From Moorella sp. Hama-1 (GTDB lineage: Bacteria > Bacillota > DSM-521 > Neomoorellales > Neomoorellaceae), in NCBI RefSeq assembly GCF_023734095.1, contig NZ_AP024620.1, forward strand, positions 2,786,501-2,850,500: a stretch of DNA of 64,000 nucleotides, given 5' to 3'. Under the pieces are notes generated by a model. The model was not told the DNA's origin, ran no database searches, and worked only from the letters and a program-made list of their open reading frames with translations. The first letter of the stretch is position 1; each line of letters begins with the position of its first letter. Positions 44,869-54,373 of the stretch are shown here, one piece after another. The position numbers and the translations under genes are program-made.

Positions 44869-45885
44869 TTAATTAAGAGGCAAATCGGGGATAGCGTTGA
44901 GGCTTAAAGGGGCAAAATCCCGGCGCAGGTACTGATAGTAGGCGGCACAGCCGATCATGGCTGCATTATCAGTGCAGAGCTCCCGCGGGGGAAAGTAGAC
45001 CGGCAGGCCCGCCTCCTCCCCGGCAGCCTGTAATTCCCGGCGCAGGACGGAATTGGCCGCCACGCCACCGGCGAGAAGGATCGACCTGGCCTGGTGAGTG
45101 GTAGACGCCAGAACGGTTTTACCCACCAGGACCTCGACTACCGCTGCCTGGAAACCGGCAGCTACGTCGGCCCGGTTAACCTTCTGGCCTATCTGTTGAG
45201 CATGGTGCAGGTAGTTAATCACCGCCGACTTCAGGCCGCTAAAACTGAAGTCCAGGCTATCTTCTTCCAGCCAGGCCCGGGGAAAGTTTACAGCCCGGGG
45301 ATCGCCCTCCCGGGCGAGTTTCTCCAGTTCCGGCCCGCCGGGATAGGGCAGGCCCAGGACCCGGGCCACCTTATCGAAGGCTTCGCCGGCAGCATCATCC
45401 CGGGTCGAGCCCAGGATACGGCGGGTGGTATGATCCTCCAGGTAGATCAAGTTGGTATGCCCGCCCGAGACCACCAGGCAGACTGCCGGCAGTGGTAGGT
45501 GGGGATAAGCTAGAAAACCGGCGTAAATATGCCCAAGAATGTGGTGGACGCCGATGAGGGGCTTACCCAGGGCGTAGGCCAGGCTTTTGGCGTAGGAAAG
45601 GCCTACCAATAGGGCTCCTACCAGGCCAGGACCGTAAGTTACCGCCACGGCGTCCAGGTCGTTAAAGTTAAGGCCAGCCGTGGCCAGGGCTTCCGTTACC
45701 ACAGGGACGATATTCTCCAGGTGGCGACGGGAGGCAATCTCCGGCACCACGCCGCCAAAACGGCGGTGGATGGCGATCTGGGAGGCGACGATATTGGCCC
45801 GTACCCTGGTACCGTCGCTCACAATGGCCGCTGCCGTCTCGTCGCAGGAACTCTCAATGGCCAGGATATTCGTTGCCGTTGTCAC
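44869..45885 (-). CDS. tsaD: tRNA threonylcarbamoyladenosine transferase subunit
   Basis: Transfers the threonylcarbamoyl group to A37 of ANN-decoding tRNAs, with TsaB and TsaE. GTG 45885 (338 residues, VTTATNILAIESSCDET) is chosen because GGAGA precedes it; the longer frame reads into rimI. Motifs: GVHHILGHIYAGFL (metal-binding His-x3-His), VVSGGHTNLIYL, the LPYPGGPELEKLA segment and LAGGVAANSVLR. It overlaps rimI. Confidence 0.95.
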   Translation of the reverse strand: MTTATNILAIESSCDETAAAIVSDGTRVRANIVASQIAIHRRFGGVVPEIASRRHLENIVPVVTEALATAGLNFNDLDAVAVTYGPGLVGALLVGLSYAKSLAYALGKPLIGVHHILGHIYAGFLAYPHLPLPAVCLVVSGGHTNLIYLEDHTTRRILGSTRDDAAGEAFDKVARVLGLPYPGGPELEKLAREGDPRAVNFPRAWLEEDSLDFSFSGLKSAVINYLHHAQQIGQKVNRADVAAGFQAAVVEVLVGKTVLASTTHQARSILLAGGVAANSVLRRELQAAGEEAGLPVYFPPRELCTDNAAMIGCAAYYQYLRRDFAPLSLNAIPDLPLN

Positions 45886-46348
45886 TACCGGTATTCGTCT
45901 CCTCAAAAAGGTGTTTCCACATGATAATGGCGTCTTCGCGGTTATCGTTATAATAACCCCGGCGTATCCCGGCGCTGACGAAACCCAGGCGTTCATACAG
46001 GCGCCGGGCCGAGTGGTTGGAGACCCGTACCTCCAGGGTCATCCGGTCGGCGCCCAGGTAGACTGCCTCCTGCATCAGAACCCGCAACAGAATCTCGCCC
46101 AGGCGCCGGCCGCGGTAGTCCTGATGGACGGCGACGTTGGTAATGTGGGCTTCATCCAGGATAATCCACATACCGGCATAGCCGATAACCTGCTGGCCGT
46201 TCAGGGCTACATAATAATAGGCGAAGTCGTTATTATAAATCTCATTCTGGAAGGAGTGGCGCGTCCAGGGAGTAGGAAAGGAAACCCGCTCAATGGCCAG
46301 CACCCCGGTAAGATACTCGTTAATCATGGGCAGGACCCGTACAGTCAA
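45854..46348 (-). CDS. rimI: Ribosomal-protein-alanine N-acetyltransferase
   Basis: GNAT acetyltransferase of the RimI type (acetylates the N-terminus of S18 in E. coli). TTG 46348 gives 164 residues and overlaps the tsaB stop (TTGA); the longer open frame lies inside tsaB. Motifs: ERVSFPTPWTRHSFQNEI, acetyl-CoA loop HQDYRGRRLGEILLRVL and RLYERLGFVSAGIRRGYY. The tsaB-rimI-tsaD order is common in Firmicutes. Confidence 0.92.
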   Translation of the reverse strand: MTVRVLPMINEYLTGVLAIERVSFPTPWTRHSFQNEIYNNDFAYYYVALNGQQVIGYAGMWIILDEAHITNVAVHQDYRGRRLGEILLRVLMQEAVYLGADRMTLEVRVSNHSARRLYERLGFVSAGIRRGYYNDNREDAIIMWKHLFEETNTGSDNGNEYPGH

Positions 46349-47031
46349 CGGCTCTGCCTCTCCGCCGGCGACGGCCGGAGGTAGAGTGGCTTTAATTGGG
46401 AAAGGTCGTCGGGGGGGCCGGTCTGGAGACGCTTCCTTCCCAGGATGGCGATGGGTGCCGCTCGTGACAAGTTGGCCGGCGGCGGCAGAAAGCGGGCCTG
46501 GGGCCCCATTTGCTGCCATACCTCCCAGTAAGGCGCTACTCCATCGCCGCAGAAGTAAACCGGTGTATTGTAGGATTTTAACGAGGGCACCAGTGAAACC
46601 GGGTCGATAGCCTGGTACGGGGTTAAACGGCATAACTCTCCCTCCTGCCAGCGAAAAAGGGCGGTATATACTTCCTGGCGCCGGGCCTGCAAAACCGGGC
46701 AAATCAAACCCGGTACACCCCAGGAATTAAAGGCCAGGGCATCCAGGGTCGGAATACCGACCAGGGGCTTCCCTGTCGCCTGGGCCAGACCCTTAACAGT
46801 TGCCAGGCCGATCCGCAGACCGGTAAAAGAGCCCGGCCCCAGGCTCACGGCCAGGCCATCCAGGTCGGCCGGCTCCAGGCCGGTTTCGGCCAGGAGGGCC
46901 GCAATCATAGGCAACAGGCGCTGGGAATGGTTTTTCCGGGTATTAAAAAAAAGTTCAGCCACCAGTTGCTTATCCTGAACAATGGCGGCAGCAGCAACTT
47001 GGGTGGCACTCTCAACCCCCAGGACCAACAA
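46345..47031 (-). CDS. tsaB: tRNA threonylcarbamoyladenosine biosynthesis protein TsaB
   Basis: Partner and regulator of TsaD with the same ASKHA fold. Length 228. N-terminal [16 protein letters not shown] and the interaction region AVSLGPGSFTGLRIGLATVK are clear. It overlaps tsaE by 20 bases and rimI by 4. Confidence 0.93.
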   Translation of the reverse strand: MLVLGVESATQVAAAAIVQDKQLVAELFFNTRKNHSQRLLPMIAALLAETGLEPADLDGLAVSLGPGSFTGLRIGLATVKGLAQATGKPLVGIPTLDALAFNSWGVPGLICPVLQARRQEVYTALFRWQEGELCRLTPYQAIDPVSLVPSLKSYNTPVYFCGDGVAPYWEVWQQMGPQARFLPPPANLSRAAPIAILGRKRLQTGPPDDLSQLKPLYLRPSPAERQSR

Positions 47032-47488
47032 TCTTCTTCAACTCCTCCAGCAGGCGCTCATAGGCCGGCCCCCGGGCTACGAGCAGCGCCCGGCGCCCCC
47101 CGGGGGCATACTCCAGGGTAATACCCAGAAAAGCCGGGGGCAGGTAGACCTCCAGGCGCTCCCCCCACTCCACCACGGTTATCCCTTCGCCGGCAAAGTA
47201 CTCCTCCAGGCCCAGGTCCAGCATGGCCTCCGGGTCTTCCAGGCGATAGAGATCAATATGGTAAAGGGGATAACGGCCCTGATATTCCTGGATCAGGGTA
47301 AAGGTAGGGCTGGTAACCGGGACAGTAACCCCCAGCCCCCGGGCCAGGCCCTGGGTCAGGGTGGTCTTGCCGGCTCCCAGTTCCCCGCTTAAGATGAGAA
47401 TAGCGCCCGGCTCCAGGATGGCCGCCAGTTCCTCTCCCAGTTTCCTGGTCGCCCCGGCATCCTTTAACCATACTTCCATTTTTGTCAC
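47012..47488 (-). CDS. tsaE: tRNA threonylcarbamoyladenosine biosynthesis ATPase
   Basis: P-loop ATPase needed for the TsaBD complex cycle. Length 158. Walker [19 protein letters not shown], then [11 protein letters not shown] and [12 protein letters not shown] with EWGERL near the end, all family hallmarks. First gene of the tsaE-tsaB-rimI-tsaD operon. Confidence 0.94.
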   Translation of the reverse strand: MTKMEVWLKDAGATRKLGEELAAILEPGAILILSGELGAGKTTLTQGLARGLGVTVPVTSPTFTLIQEYQGRYPLYHIDLYRLEDPEAMLDLGLEEYFAGEGITVVEWGERLEVYLPPAFLGITLEYAPGGRRALLVARGPAYERLLEELKKIVGPGG

Positions 47489-47553
47489 CTAGTACCTTAT
47501 TATTACACCGGCCTGGCCACGATAAACCAGCTGCTCCGGGAGGGCTAGCTCAC

Positions 47554-48138
47554 CTAAAAAGTCAAGGTTAGTTGTTCTGTCTGCAGTTCCAGGTAGGCAT
47601 CCCTGAGCCGGCGAAAATCTTCTTCTACCAGGGGTATTTTGGCTGCATCCCGGAGGAGGGCCGCCGGGTGAAAGGTCGGCAGGTAGCGAATGCCGTCCTT
47701 TTCAATCCACCGGCCCCGCAGGCGGGTAATCCGCGCTCCTGGTGCAATTAAAGTACCGGTAGCCAGGGCCCCCAGGCAGACAACAATCCGGGGTTGAATG
47801 AGTTTGATCTCGGCAGCCAGAATCGGGCGGCAGGCCGCCACCTCGGCCGGTGCCGGCAGCCTGTTGCCCGGCGGCCGGCACTTGACGACATTAGTGATAT
47901 AAATCTGGTCCCGTCGGAAACCGGCAGCTGCCAGGAGCTGCCCTAGGAGCCGGCCGGCGGCACCGACAAAGGGCTGCCCCAGCCGGTCCTCCCGGGCGCC
48001 CGGTCCTTCGCCCACCAGCATCAAGTCGGCGCCGGGATTACCACTGCCGAAGACGACCTGCCTGGCTCCGGACCTTAGAGCACACCGCCGGCAGGCCAGG
48101 CTTTTTTCTTTCAAACCCTGCAGGTTCATTATAACCAC
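47554..48138 (-). CDS. Family 4/5-type uracil-DNA glycosylase
   Basis: Removes uracil from DNA, an important repair at high temperature. A 194-residue enzyme with the Fe-S cluster cysteines in ACRRCALRSGA and NVVKCRPPGNR plus AACRPIL, the uracil-site GEGPGAREDRLGQPF (family 4 GE-x-P-G form) and the C-terminal catalytic loop FHPAALLRD. It is transcribed toward tsaE but separated by 65 bases. Confidence 0.93.
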   Translation of the reverse strand: MVIMNLQGLKEKSLACRRCALRSGARQVVFGSGNPGADLMLVGEGPGAREDRLGQPFVGAAGRLLGQLLAAAGFRRDQIYITNVVKCRPPGNRLPAPAEVAACRPILAAEIKLIQPRIVVCLGALATGTLIAPGARITRLRGRWIEKDGIRYLPTFHPAALLRDAAKIPLVEEDFRRLRDAYLELQTEQLTLTF

Positions 48139-48182
48139 CGGTTAATTCTTCGCCTCGGTGGCACGATAATCCTCCCGGGAAT

Positions 48183-48830
48183 TTAATTTCCCCGGGCCCG
48201 GGTTACCACTTCCCGTAACCGGCGGGCAGCGGCGGCTACATCCGGGGCGCCGATAACCGTCGAGATGACCGCCACCCCGGCAGCCCCGGCGGCTATGACT
48301 GCAGCGGCATTGCCGGCATTGATACCGCCGATACCGACTACCGGGATGTTGACGGCCTCCTTGATGGCCCGCAACCCTTCCGGGCCAATGGGTTCACCGG
48401 CATCGCCCTTGCTGCCGGTGGCATAGATGCTGCCCACACCCAGGTAGTCGGCGCCGTCAGCCTCGGCCTGGCGGGCTTCAGCTATGGTCCCGGTGGAGAC
48501 CCCTAAAATTTTGTCCGGCCCGAGGAGCTGCCGGGCTATTGGGGCGGGCAGGTCTTCCTGGCCGATATGCAGGCCGTCGGCCTCGACGGCCTGGACGACA
48601 TCCAGGCGGTCGTTGACAATAAAGGTAGCCCCCGCCGCCCGGGTCAGTTCCCGGATGGCCCGGCCCAGTTCGACCTGTTCCCGGGCCGGTAAATCCTTCT
48701 CCCGCAGCTGGATGGCCGTAGCGCCACCGGCCAGGGCGGCCCGCACCAGCTCCAGGGTTGGCCGGCCGCCCCCCAGTTTGGTGGTGACAATGACGTAGAG
48801 GTCCCATTGGGGATTTAGCTTGGACAACAT
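48183..48830 (-). CDS. thiE: Thiamine-phosphate synthase
   Basis: Joins HMP-pyrophosphate with thiazole phosphate to make thiamine phosphate. Start ATG 48830 (215 residues) with GGAGGCG upstream. Motifs: AIQLREKDLPAREQVEL, FIVNDRLDVVQAVEADGLH and HIGQEDLP, and VVGIGGINAGNAAAVIAAGA. No other thiamine gene is nearby. Confidence 0.94.
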   Translation of the reverse strand: MLSKLNPQWDLYVIVTTKLGGGRPTLELVRAALAGGATAIQLREKDLPAREQVELGRAIRELTRAAGATFIVNDRLDVVQAVEADGLHIGQEDLPAPIARQLLGPDKILGVSTGTIAEARQAEADGADYLGVGSIYATGSKGDAGEPIGPEGLRAIKEAVNIPVVGIGGINAGNAAAVIAAGAAGVAVISTVIGAPDVAAAARRLREVVTRARGN

Positions 48831-48842
48831 AATCGCCTCCAA

Positions 48843-48879
48843 TTTAAAAGCCACCTGCCTTTTTACGGGCAGGCGGCTG
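48843..48879 (-). terminator. Terminator after the response regulator
   Basis: AGCCGCCTGCC and GGCAGGTGGCT arms (one mismatch), then TTTAAATT on the minus strand, between the response regulator stop and thiE. Confidence 0.75.
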
Positions 48880-48891
48880 TTTTCTTCGCCC

Positions 48892-49281
48892 TCAAGGGGC
48901 CAGTTTCCTGCAGGCCGGTCTGGAATCCGGCAGGGCTTCCCGCACCAGGGCCTTTAATTCATCCAGATCAAAGGGCTTGTAAATAAAGTTATCTGCTCCC
49001 AGCCGCCAGACCTCCTCCAGGGAGGTCTCTCCGGCATAGGCGGTCATAATTATGACCGCCGTTTCCGGAGATATGGCCTTTATCCGGGGCAGAGCCTCCA
49101 GGCCGCCCATGACCGGCATTTTAATGTCCATGACCACCACATCAGGATGCCACTGTTCCACCTGGCGCAGGGCCTGACGACCATTAACTGCCGTCGCGAC
49201 CTGATAACCCTCTTCCCGGAAAAGAAATTGCAGCAGGGCACGGACCCCGTGCTGATCATCGACTACCAGCACCCGTGGCAA
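48892..49281 (-). CDS. Single-domain response regulator (Spo0F-like)
   Basis: A stand-alone receiver domain: RVLVVDDQHGVRALLQFLF with the acidic pocket, phospho-Asp in VVVMDIKMPVMGG, Thr in IIMTAYAGE and Lys in FIYKPFDLDELK. No output domain. It may be a Spo0F-type phosphorelay protein, but neighbours do not tell. TTG 49281 (129 residues) follows AAGGGAAGGGC; the longer frame has no ribosome site. Confidence 0.85.
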   Translation of the reverse strand: MPRVLVVDDQHGVRALLQFLFREEGYQVATAVNGRQALRQVEQWHPDVVVMDIKMPVMGGLEALPRIKAISPETAVIIMTAYAGETSLEEVWRLGADNFIYKPFDLDELKALVREALPDSRPACRKLAP

Positions 49282-49428
49282 GTTTGATACGCCCTTCCCT
49301 TGTAGAAATAAAATAACGTTTTCAGCCCACAACTGCGGTGAGTTGTCCTAACTCGCCTTCCTAATATATGGTTCGACAGGCAGTGACTAATTTCCTGCAA
49401 ACTTATGGAAAAAAATATCCTAGTAACG

Positions 49429-50130
49429 TTATCCACCGATCGCTTCGACAAAATATTCAAATAAAGCCTTTTGACGGCCATCCCCAGGATACAGGTCCTC
49501 GGGGTGCCACTGGACACCCAGGACCACATTTGGCCCCTGGCCTTCTAGCCCCTCAATCACACCATCGGGGGCCGTGGCAGCGATCCGCAGGCCTTCCCCC
49601 AAACGCCGCACTGCCTGGTGGTGCAGGCTATTGACCTGGGCCTCCGGTCCCAAAAGGCCTGCCAGGCGGGTGCCTGGTATTGTGGCCAGCCGGTGGGACG
49701 GCTGGTGCCGGGGCTGTTCCTGGTCGTGGTTGAGGGCTCCCGGTATTTCGGCCGGGATATCCTGATACAGGTCGCCGCCGGCGGCTACATTTAAGACCTG
49801 GATACCCCGGCAAATGGCCAGGATGGGTTTCCCTGCCGCCAGGGCGGCCCGGGTCAGGGCCAGCTCAAAGGCGTCGCGCTGGGGCAGGACCTTATGCAGG
49901 ATAGCTGTCGTCCCGGCGCCAAAAAAGGACGGTTGAATATCGCCGCCCCCCGTCAAAACGAGTCCCTCGATTAGCCCCAGGTACCCCGGCACCGCCTCCG
50001 GAGCAACCACCGGCAGGAGCACCGGCAGCCCCCCGGCCGCCAGAATGGCCTGGCAGTATGCCTCCCGCATGATAATCCGGCCCCAGTCAGGATCCAGGTC
50101 GCAGGTCAGCCCGATCCTTGGTATCCCCAT
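49429..50130 (-). CDS. Class I glutamine amidotransferase-like hydrolase (PuuD family)
   Basis: A 233-residue protein of the gamma-glutamyl-gamma-aminobutyrate hydrolase type. Nucleophile Cys in ILAICRGIQVLNVAAGG, catalytic His-Pro-Glu in GVQWHPEDLY, N-terminal IPRIGLTCDLDPDWGR. In known members it frees GABA or similar amines from gamma-glutamyl groups. Start ATG 50130 is preceded by GAGGGAGGG. It follows mazF by 15 bases; no polyamine genes are near, so the substrate is open. Confidence 0.88.
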   Translation of the reverse strand: MGIPRIGLTCDLDPDWGRIIMREAYCQAILAAGGLPVLLPVVAPEAVPGYLGLIEGLVLTGGGDIQPSFFGAGTTAILHKVLPQRDAFELALTRAALAAGKPILAICRGIQVLNVAAGGDLYQDIPAEIPGALNHDQEQPRHQPSHRLATIPGTRLAGLLGPEAQVNSLHHQAVRRLGEGLRIAATAPDGVIEGLEGQGPNVVLGVQWHPEDLYPGDGRQKALFEYFVEAIGG

Positions 50131-50144
50131 AATGCCCTCCCTCA

Positions 50145-50495
50145 TCACACTTCTACCAGGCCCAGGCTGATCTCCAGGGCCCGGTTGACCCTCTCCAGGA
50201 TTTCATCATCCAGGACGGCCACCTTTTGTTTGAGGCGGCTTTTGTCGATGGTACGGATCTGTTCCAGCAGGATAACAGAATCCCGCTCCAGGCCGCTTTT
50301 GCTGGCCGCAATTTCTACGTGGGTGGGCAACTTGGCCTTGGCAATCTGGGAGGTAATGGCAGCCACAATGGTGGTAGGGCTATACTGGTTGCCAATGTCA
50401 TTTTGAATGATAAGTACCGGGCGGGTTCCGCCTTGCTCGGAACCAACCACCGGGTTGAGATGGGCATAAAAGACATCCCCGCGCCGTACCAGCAT
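50145..50495 (-). CDS. mazF: MazF-family mRNA interferase (EndoA/NdoA type)
   Basis: 116-residue toxin that cuts mRNA, counteracted by the upstream antitoxin. ATG 50495 gives [20 protein letters not shown], then [40 protein letters not shown] and [13 protein letters not shown], the usual EndoA features. It begins directly after the antitoxin stop. Position behind alr is the standard Firmicute arrangement. Confidence 0.94.
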   Translation of the reverse strand: MLVRRGDVFYAHLNPVVGSEQGGTRPVLIIQNDIGNQYSPTTIVAAITSQIAKAKLPTHVEIAASKSGLERDSVILLEQIRTIDKSRLKQKVAVLDDEILERVNRALEISLGLVEV

Positions 50496-50496
50496 C

Positions 50497-50772
50497 TTAT
50501 TTACACTCCGCCAGGCTTTTATCGTAGTACCGTTGCACTTCATTCTCTATATCATAGTTTTCCACTGCAAGGGCTAAATTGATAGGTGCCATTTCCTGGT
50601 ATCCCCGTTTCATCTGTTCACGGATATTACGCCGTTTACGTTCGGTGATATATAACTTCATAGCTTCCCGGATAAATTCGCTGCGATTGCGCTTTTCCAA
50701 GGTCGCCAGGCCGTCAACCTCGGCCAGGAGGCTCTCCGGCAAGCTGATCATGATCCGCTTGACACCTGGCAA
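50497..50772 (-). CDS. mazE: MazE/EndoAI-type ribbon-helix-helix antitoxin
   Basis: Antitoxin of about 91 residues with a ribbon-helix-helix N-terminus ([39 protein letters not shown]) and a C-terminal toxin-binding tail ([15 protein letters not shown]-like segment). I choose TTG 50772, seven bases after AGGTG; ATG at 50751 is the next candidate. The start affects only a few residues. Confidence 0.88.
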   Translation of the reverse strand: MPGVKRIMISLPESLLAEVDGLATLEKRNRSEFIREAMKLYITERKRRNIREQMKRGYQEMAPINLALAVENYDIENEVQRYYDKSLAECK

Positions 50773-50882
50773 AAAAAGGCACCTCCCCACAAAGGTATAG
50801 TTATGACCGGCACGATATAACTAATTATAGCGGTAAAAGGTTACCAGTGCAAGGTTACCACAGGGATTTGGGTCTATATTTT

Positions 50883-52004
50883 TTAACCATGAAGGTATAG
50901 CCGCGGTACCCGCCTGGAGATGAGGCAAAGAATCTCGTAGTTAATGGTCCCCATCCAGGATGCTACTTCTTCGACGGTCAGGCTTGCCTCACCCTGGCGG
51001 CCGAAGAGGACTGCTTCATCACCGACCCGGACCCCCGGTATAGATGTGACATCTATCATACACTGGTCCATACACACCCGCCCGACCACCGGCACCCGGC
51101 GGCCGTGGAGTAAAACCTGGGCCCGGTTGGACAAGAGCCTAGAATAACCGTCGGCATAGCCCACCGGCAGGGTGGCAATCCTGGCCGGGCCGGGGGTACA
51201 GTAGGTGCAGCCATAGCTGATATAGGAGCCGGCCGGCACCTCTTTGACCAGGACCACCCGGGTTTTGAGGGTCATCACCGGGGACAGGGCCAGCCTTTCC
51301 CGCCGGACTTCTGTTGAAGGATAGTGCCCATAAAGGATAATCCCGGCCCGGACCAGGTTAAAGTGGGTTTCGGGTAAATCAATGATGGCCCCGCTGTTGG
51401 CTGCGTGCCGCCAGGGAAAGGTGATACCATGTTGCTCCAGCCTGGTAATCACCTGCTGAAATAAGTCCAGCTGCCTCCGGGTATAAGTCTTATCGGCGGC
51501 GTCGGCCGCGGCAAAATGGGTAAAAATACCTTCCAGGGTGACATGGGGCAAAGCCGCCATGGCCCGGGCCGCGTCTACCGCTTCCCCGGGTAAAAAGCCC
51601 AGCCGGCCCATGCCGGTGTCAATTTTTAGATGCAGGCGGGCTCTGGTGCCGACAGCAACAGCGGCGGCGTTCAGAGCCCGGGCCTGGTCAATGCTAAAGA
51701 CCGTCTGGGAAATGTCGGCTGCCACCACCCGACCGGCATCCTCCGGCGGCGTATAGCCCAGGATTAACAAGGGAGACGTTATCCCCTCCCGGCGCAGGGC
51801 CAGGGCTTCATCCAGGGTGGCCACCCCCAACCAGCTAACACCGTTGGCCAGGGCCTTCCTGGCTACCGGCCCGGCCCCGTGGCCGTAGGCATTGGCTTTA
51901 ACAATGGCCATAATCTCCGTTTGCGGCGCTAGTATGCTTTTAATGGCCCGGACATTGCGGGCCAGCGCTTCCAGGTCGATCTCGGCCCAAACCGGCCGTG
52001 ACAA
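50883..52004 (-). CDS. alr: Alanine racemase
   Basis: PLP enzyme that makes D-alanine for peptidoglycan. Length 373. PLP lysine K36 in AIVKANAYGHGAG; the second catalytic base Tyr in ISYGCTYCTP; other blocks: HLKIDTGMGRLGF and GRVCMDQCMIDVT. It follows the nnr gene by 22 bases. Confidence 0.96.
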   Translation of the reverse strand: MSRPVWAEIDLEALARNVRAIKSILAPQTEIMAIVKANAYGHGAGPVARKALANGVSWLGVATLDEALALRREGITSPLLILGYTPPEDAGRVVAADISQTVFSIDQARALNAAAVAVGTRARLHLKIDTGMGRLGFLPGEAVDAARAMAALPHVTLEGIFTHFAAADAADKTYTRRQLDLFQQVITRLEQHGITFPWRHAANSGAIIDLPETHFNLVRAGIILYGHYPSTEVRRERLALSPVMTLKTRVVLVKEVPAGSYISYGCTYCTPGPARIATLPVGYADGYSRLLSNRAQVLLHGRRVPVVGRVCMDQCMIDVTSIPGVRVGDEAVLFGRQGEASLTVEEVASWMGTINYEILCLISRRVPRLYLHG

Positions 52005-52025
52005 TAGTTGCCACCTCCAGTTACT

Positions 52026-53576
52026 TTATTGCAGTTCAAGCAGGGCCCGGGGTAAAAACTCCAGCAGGTCCCCGGCCATCAGGGAATACTGGCCCCGCTC
52101 TGCGGCTGCCAGATCCCCGGCGGCCCCATGGAGGTAAGCCCCCAGGGCGGCGGCCACCCCGGGCTCCAGGCCCTGGCCCATCAGGCCGGCAATAATCCCC
52201 GTCAGGACGTCTCCGCTCCCGGCGGTAGCCATACCGGGGTTCCCGGTGGGGTTGATATATACCTGGCCGTCCGGCCGGGCGATAACAGTCCGGGCCCCCT
52301 TTAGCAGGAGGACCACTTGCCACTTCCGGGCGTACTGGGCGGCCGTTTCCAGGCGGTCCTCCTGGATCTTGGCAGTCGTGGTTCCTAGCAGGCGGGCCAT
52401 CTCCCCCGGGTGGGGGGTCAGGACCAGGGGGCCGTGTTTGCCCTCCAGGACACTGGTATCGATGGCCAGGGCGTTAAGGGCGTCGGCATCCACTACCGCC
52501 GGTATCTCCAGCCGGGGAAGCAATTCCTTAACCAGGTCTACCGTGGCCGGATCCCGGGAAAGGCCCGGCCCCAGGGCCAGGACATCGCTGGCGGCCACCC
52601 GTTCCAGGAGGGGGGCCAGGGCGTCGCGGCTCAAGGTGCCGCCGGGTGTTTCCGGCAGGGCGAGGGTCATGACCTCGGTAGTTTTCATGGCCAGGATACC
52701 CTGAACCCCACGGGGGACGGCAGCCGTTACCAGACCGGCCCCGGCCTTTAAAGCGGCCGTAGCCGCCAGGGTAATGGCACCGGTAAGGCCCGGCGAACCG
52801 CCTACGGCCAGGACCCGGCCGTATAGGCCCTTGTGGCCGCTGGCGTCGCGCCGGGGCAGGCGGGCCCGGCACCAGGCCGGTGTTAGGAGGAGACGGTTGA
52901 GATGCTGGCTGGCGACCAACTTCTGGGGTATGCCGATGTCCGCGACCTCCAGGCGCCCGGTCAGGCTGGCTCCCGGTTCGACGACCAGGCCCCATTTGGG
53001 CAGGGCGAAGGTAACGGTCCAGGTGGCCTGGATACAAGGGCCAAAGCAGCGCCCGGTATCCGCCTCCAGGCCGGAGGGCAGGTCTACAGCCACCGTTTCC
53101 CGGTGGGCTTTATTGATCATGTTAATGACGGCTGCCGGCAGGCCCAGGGCCGCCCCTTTAAAGCCCGTACCAAAGATGGCATCCACCACCAGGTCGGCAT
53201 AAAGCAAGGCAATATCGGCCCGTTGCAGGTGGCTTTCCCCTAGGAGGAGCAGCAATTTACCGCCCATCTTCTGGTAGATCTCCAGGTTGGTCCGGGCGTC
53301 GCCTCGCAGGTCCTCCGGCCGGGCCAGGAGAAAGACCTTAACCTCGGCGCCCTGGTTCAGAAGATGGCGGGCGACTACCAGGCCGTCGCCGCCGTTGTTG
53401 CCCTTGCCGCAAAAGATTAAGACCCGGCGGCCGGCCACCTGGTCCTGGAAGTGGCGCCGGATGGATTCTACTACCCGTAAACCGGCGTTTTCCATCAGGA
53501 CGATACTGGGGATCATATATTCGCTGGCGGCCAGGCGATCCAGCTGGCCCATCTCTGCTGCCGTTACCAGGTACAT
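52026..53576 (-). CDS. nnr: Bifunctional NAD(P)HX epimerase/dehydratase
   Basis: Repairs damaged (hydrated) NADH and NADPH, which form quickly at high temperature. N-terminal epimerase (YjeF_N; ENAGLRVVESIRRHFQD, FCGKGNNGGDGLVVARHLL) and C-terminal ADP-dependent dehydratase (KGLYGRVLAVGGSPGLTGAI, HPGEMARLLG, GNPGMATAGSGDVLTGIIAG). ATG 53576 (516 residues) has GGAGGGGGG upstream. Confidence 0.95.
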   Translation of the reverse strand: MYLVTAAEMGQLDRLAASEYMIPSIVLMENAGLRVVESIRRHFQDQVAGRRVLIFCGKGNNGGDGLVVARHLLNQGAEVKVFLLARPEDLRGDARTNLEIYQKMGGKLLLLLGESHLQRADIALLYADLVVDAIFGTGFKGAALGLPAAVINMINKAHRETVAVDLPSGLEADTGRCFGPCIQATWTVTFALPKWGLVVEPGASLTGRLEVADIGIPQKLVASQHLNRLLLTPAWCRARLPRRDASGHKGLYGRVLAVGGSPGLTGAITLAATAALKAGAGLVTAAVPRGVQGILAMKTTEVMTLALPETPGGTLSRDALAPLLERVAASDVLALGPGLSRDPATVDLVKELLPRLEIPAVVDADALNALAIDTSVLEGKHGPLVLTPHPGEMARLLGTTTAKIQEDRLETAAQYARKWQVVLLLKGARTVIARPDGQVYINPTGNPGMATAGSGDVLTGIIAGLMGQGLEPGVAAALGAYLHGAAGDLAAAERGQYSLMAGDLLEFLPRALLELQ

Positions 53577-53642
53577 AATGAACCCCCCCTCCGAAAATAG
53601 GGTCCTACAGAAGTTGATATTAGTGGTAAGCACTTGGCTACG

Positions 53643-53721
53643 GGCTGGCGGTACAGGCTGCAGCTTCGCTGAGTTTGCTGATACCTCGAACCAAGTCGCC
53701 TTCCGCCTGTATCCGCCAGCC
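53643..53721. repeat. Long inverted repeat between acpS and nnr
   Basis: Arms GGCTGGCGGTACAGGC (53643) and GCCTGTATCCGCCAGCC (53705) are complementary apart from one extra T, with a 46-base centre. No T run follows, so it is not a simple terminator. No second copy was found in the window. Confidence 0.6.
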
Positions 53722-53726
53722 TCTAC

Positions 53727-54161
53727 TCAGCCGTCATTTTGATGCATCGTGGCGAGGGCGTTAGACCCCTCTAAGGGGAAGGCTCCCGGAAATGAACTTT
53801 CTACCAGGGCTACTGCCGCAGCGTAAGCGTGGCAGTGGGAGAGGCTGACGGTTATCGCCCCTGCCCCCTGTTCCCGGGCCAGCTGCCGGGCGCGACCGCG
53901 GAGGATGACCTGCGGCCGTCCACCCTGTTCCCGGAGGATCTCTATATCCTGCCAGGAACAGGGGCCCGGCCCTGTTCCCAGGGCCTTCATGACCGCCTCT
54001 TTGGCGGCAAAGCGGGCTGCCAGGGAGGCCCCGGGCCGGCGCCGGGCCAGGCAGTAGGCCTGTTCGGCCGGGGTAAACACCCGGTTGAGGAAACGGGGGT
54101 GGCGGGCGAGGGCCCTTTCCAGTCGCTCGATCTCGATAATGTCTATCCCGGACTTTAGCAT
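53727..54161 (-). CDS. acpS: Holo-[acyl-carrier-protein] synthase
   Basis: Attaches the phosphopantetheine arm of CoA to acyl carrier protein. Length 144. Mg-binding Asp in SGIDIIEIERLERAL, the ARFAAKEAVMKALG helix with the catalytic Glu, and the C-terminal ITVSLSHCHAYAAAVAL. About 20 C-terminal residues extend past the usual end. Confidence 0.94.
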   Translation of the reverse strand: MLKSGIDIIEIERLERALARHPRFLNRVFTPAEQAYCLARRRPGASLAARFAAKEAVMKALGTGPGPCSWQDIEILREQGGRPQVILRGRARQLAREQGAGAITVSLSHCHAYAAAVALVESSFPGAFPLEGSNALATMHQNDG

Positions 54162-54373
54162 AATCCCATCCTAACCATTTGCCTGCTCCTTAATTCCCTT
54201 TAAGCTTATTCGGCAACAATGTTGAAAAACCTCCCCTTTTGTAGAAATTACCTGGTTCCCGCTGGGCTGTCCCTGTTGACCTTTAAGGCCGGCCGGGCGA
54301 CCTTTGACGGCCAAAGCCTTTTCTTTTTTTCGGCCACCGCTTAAGATAGAACCACAGGAAGGGAGTGACATTC

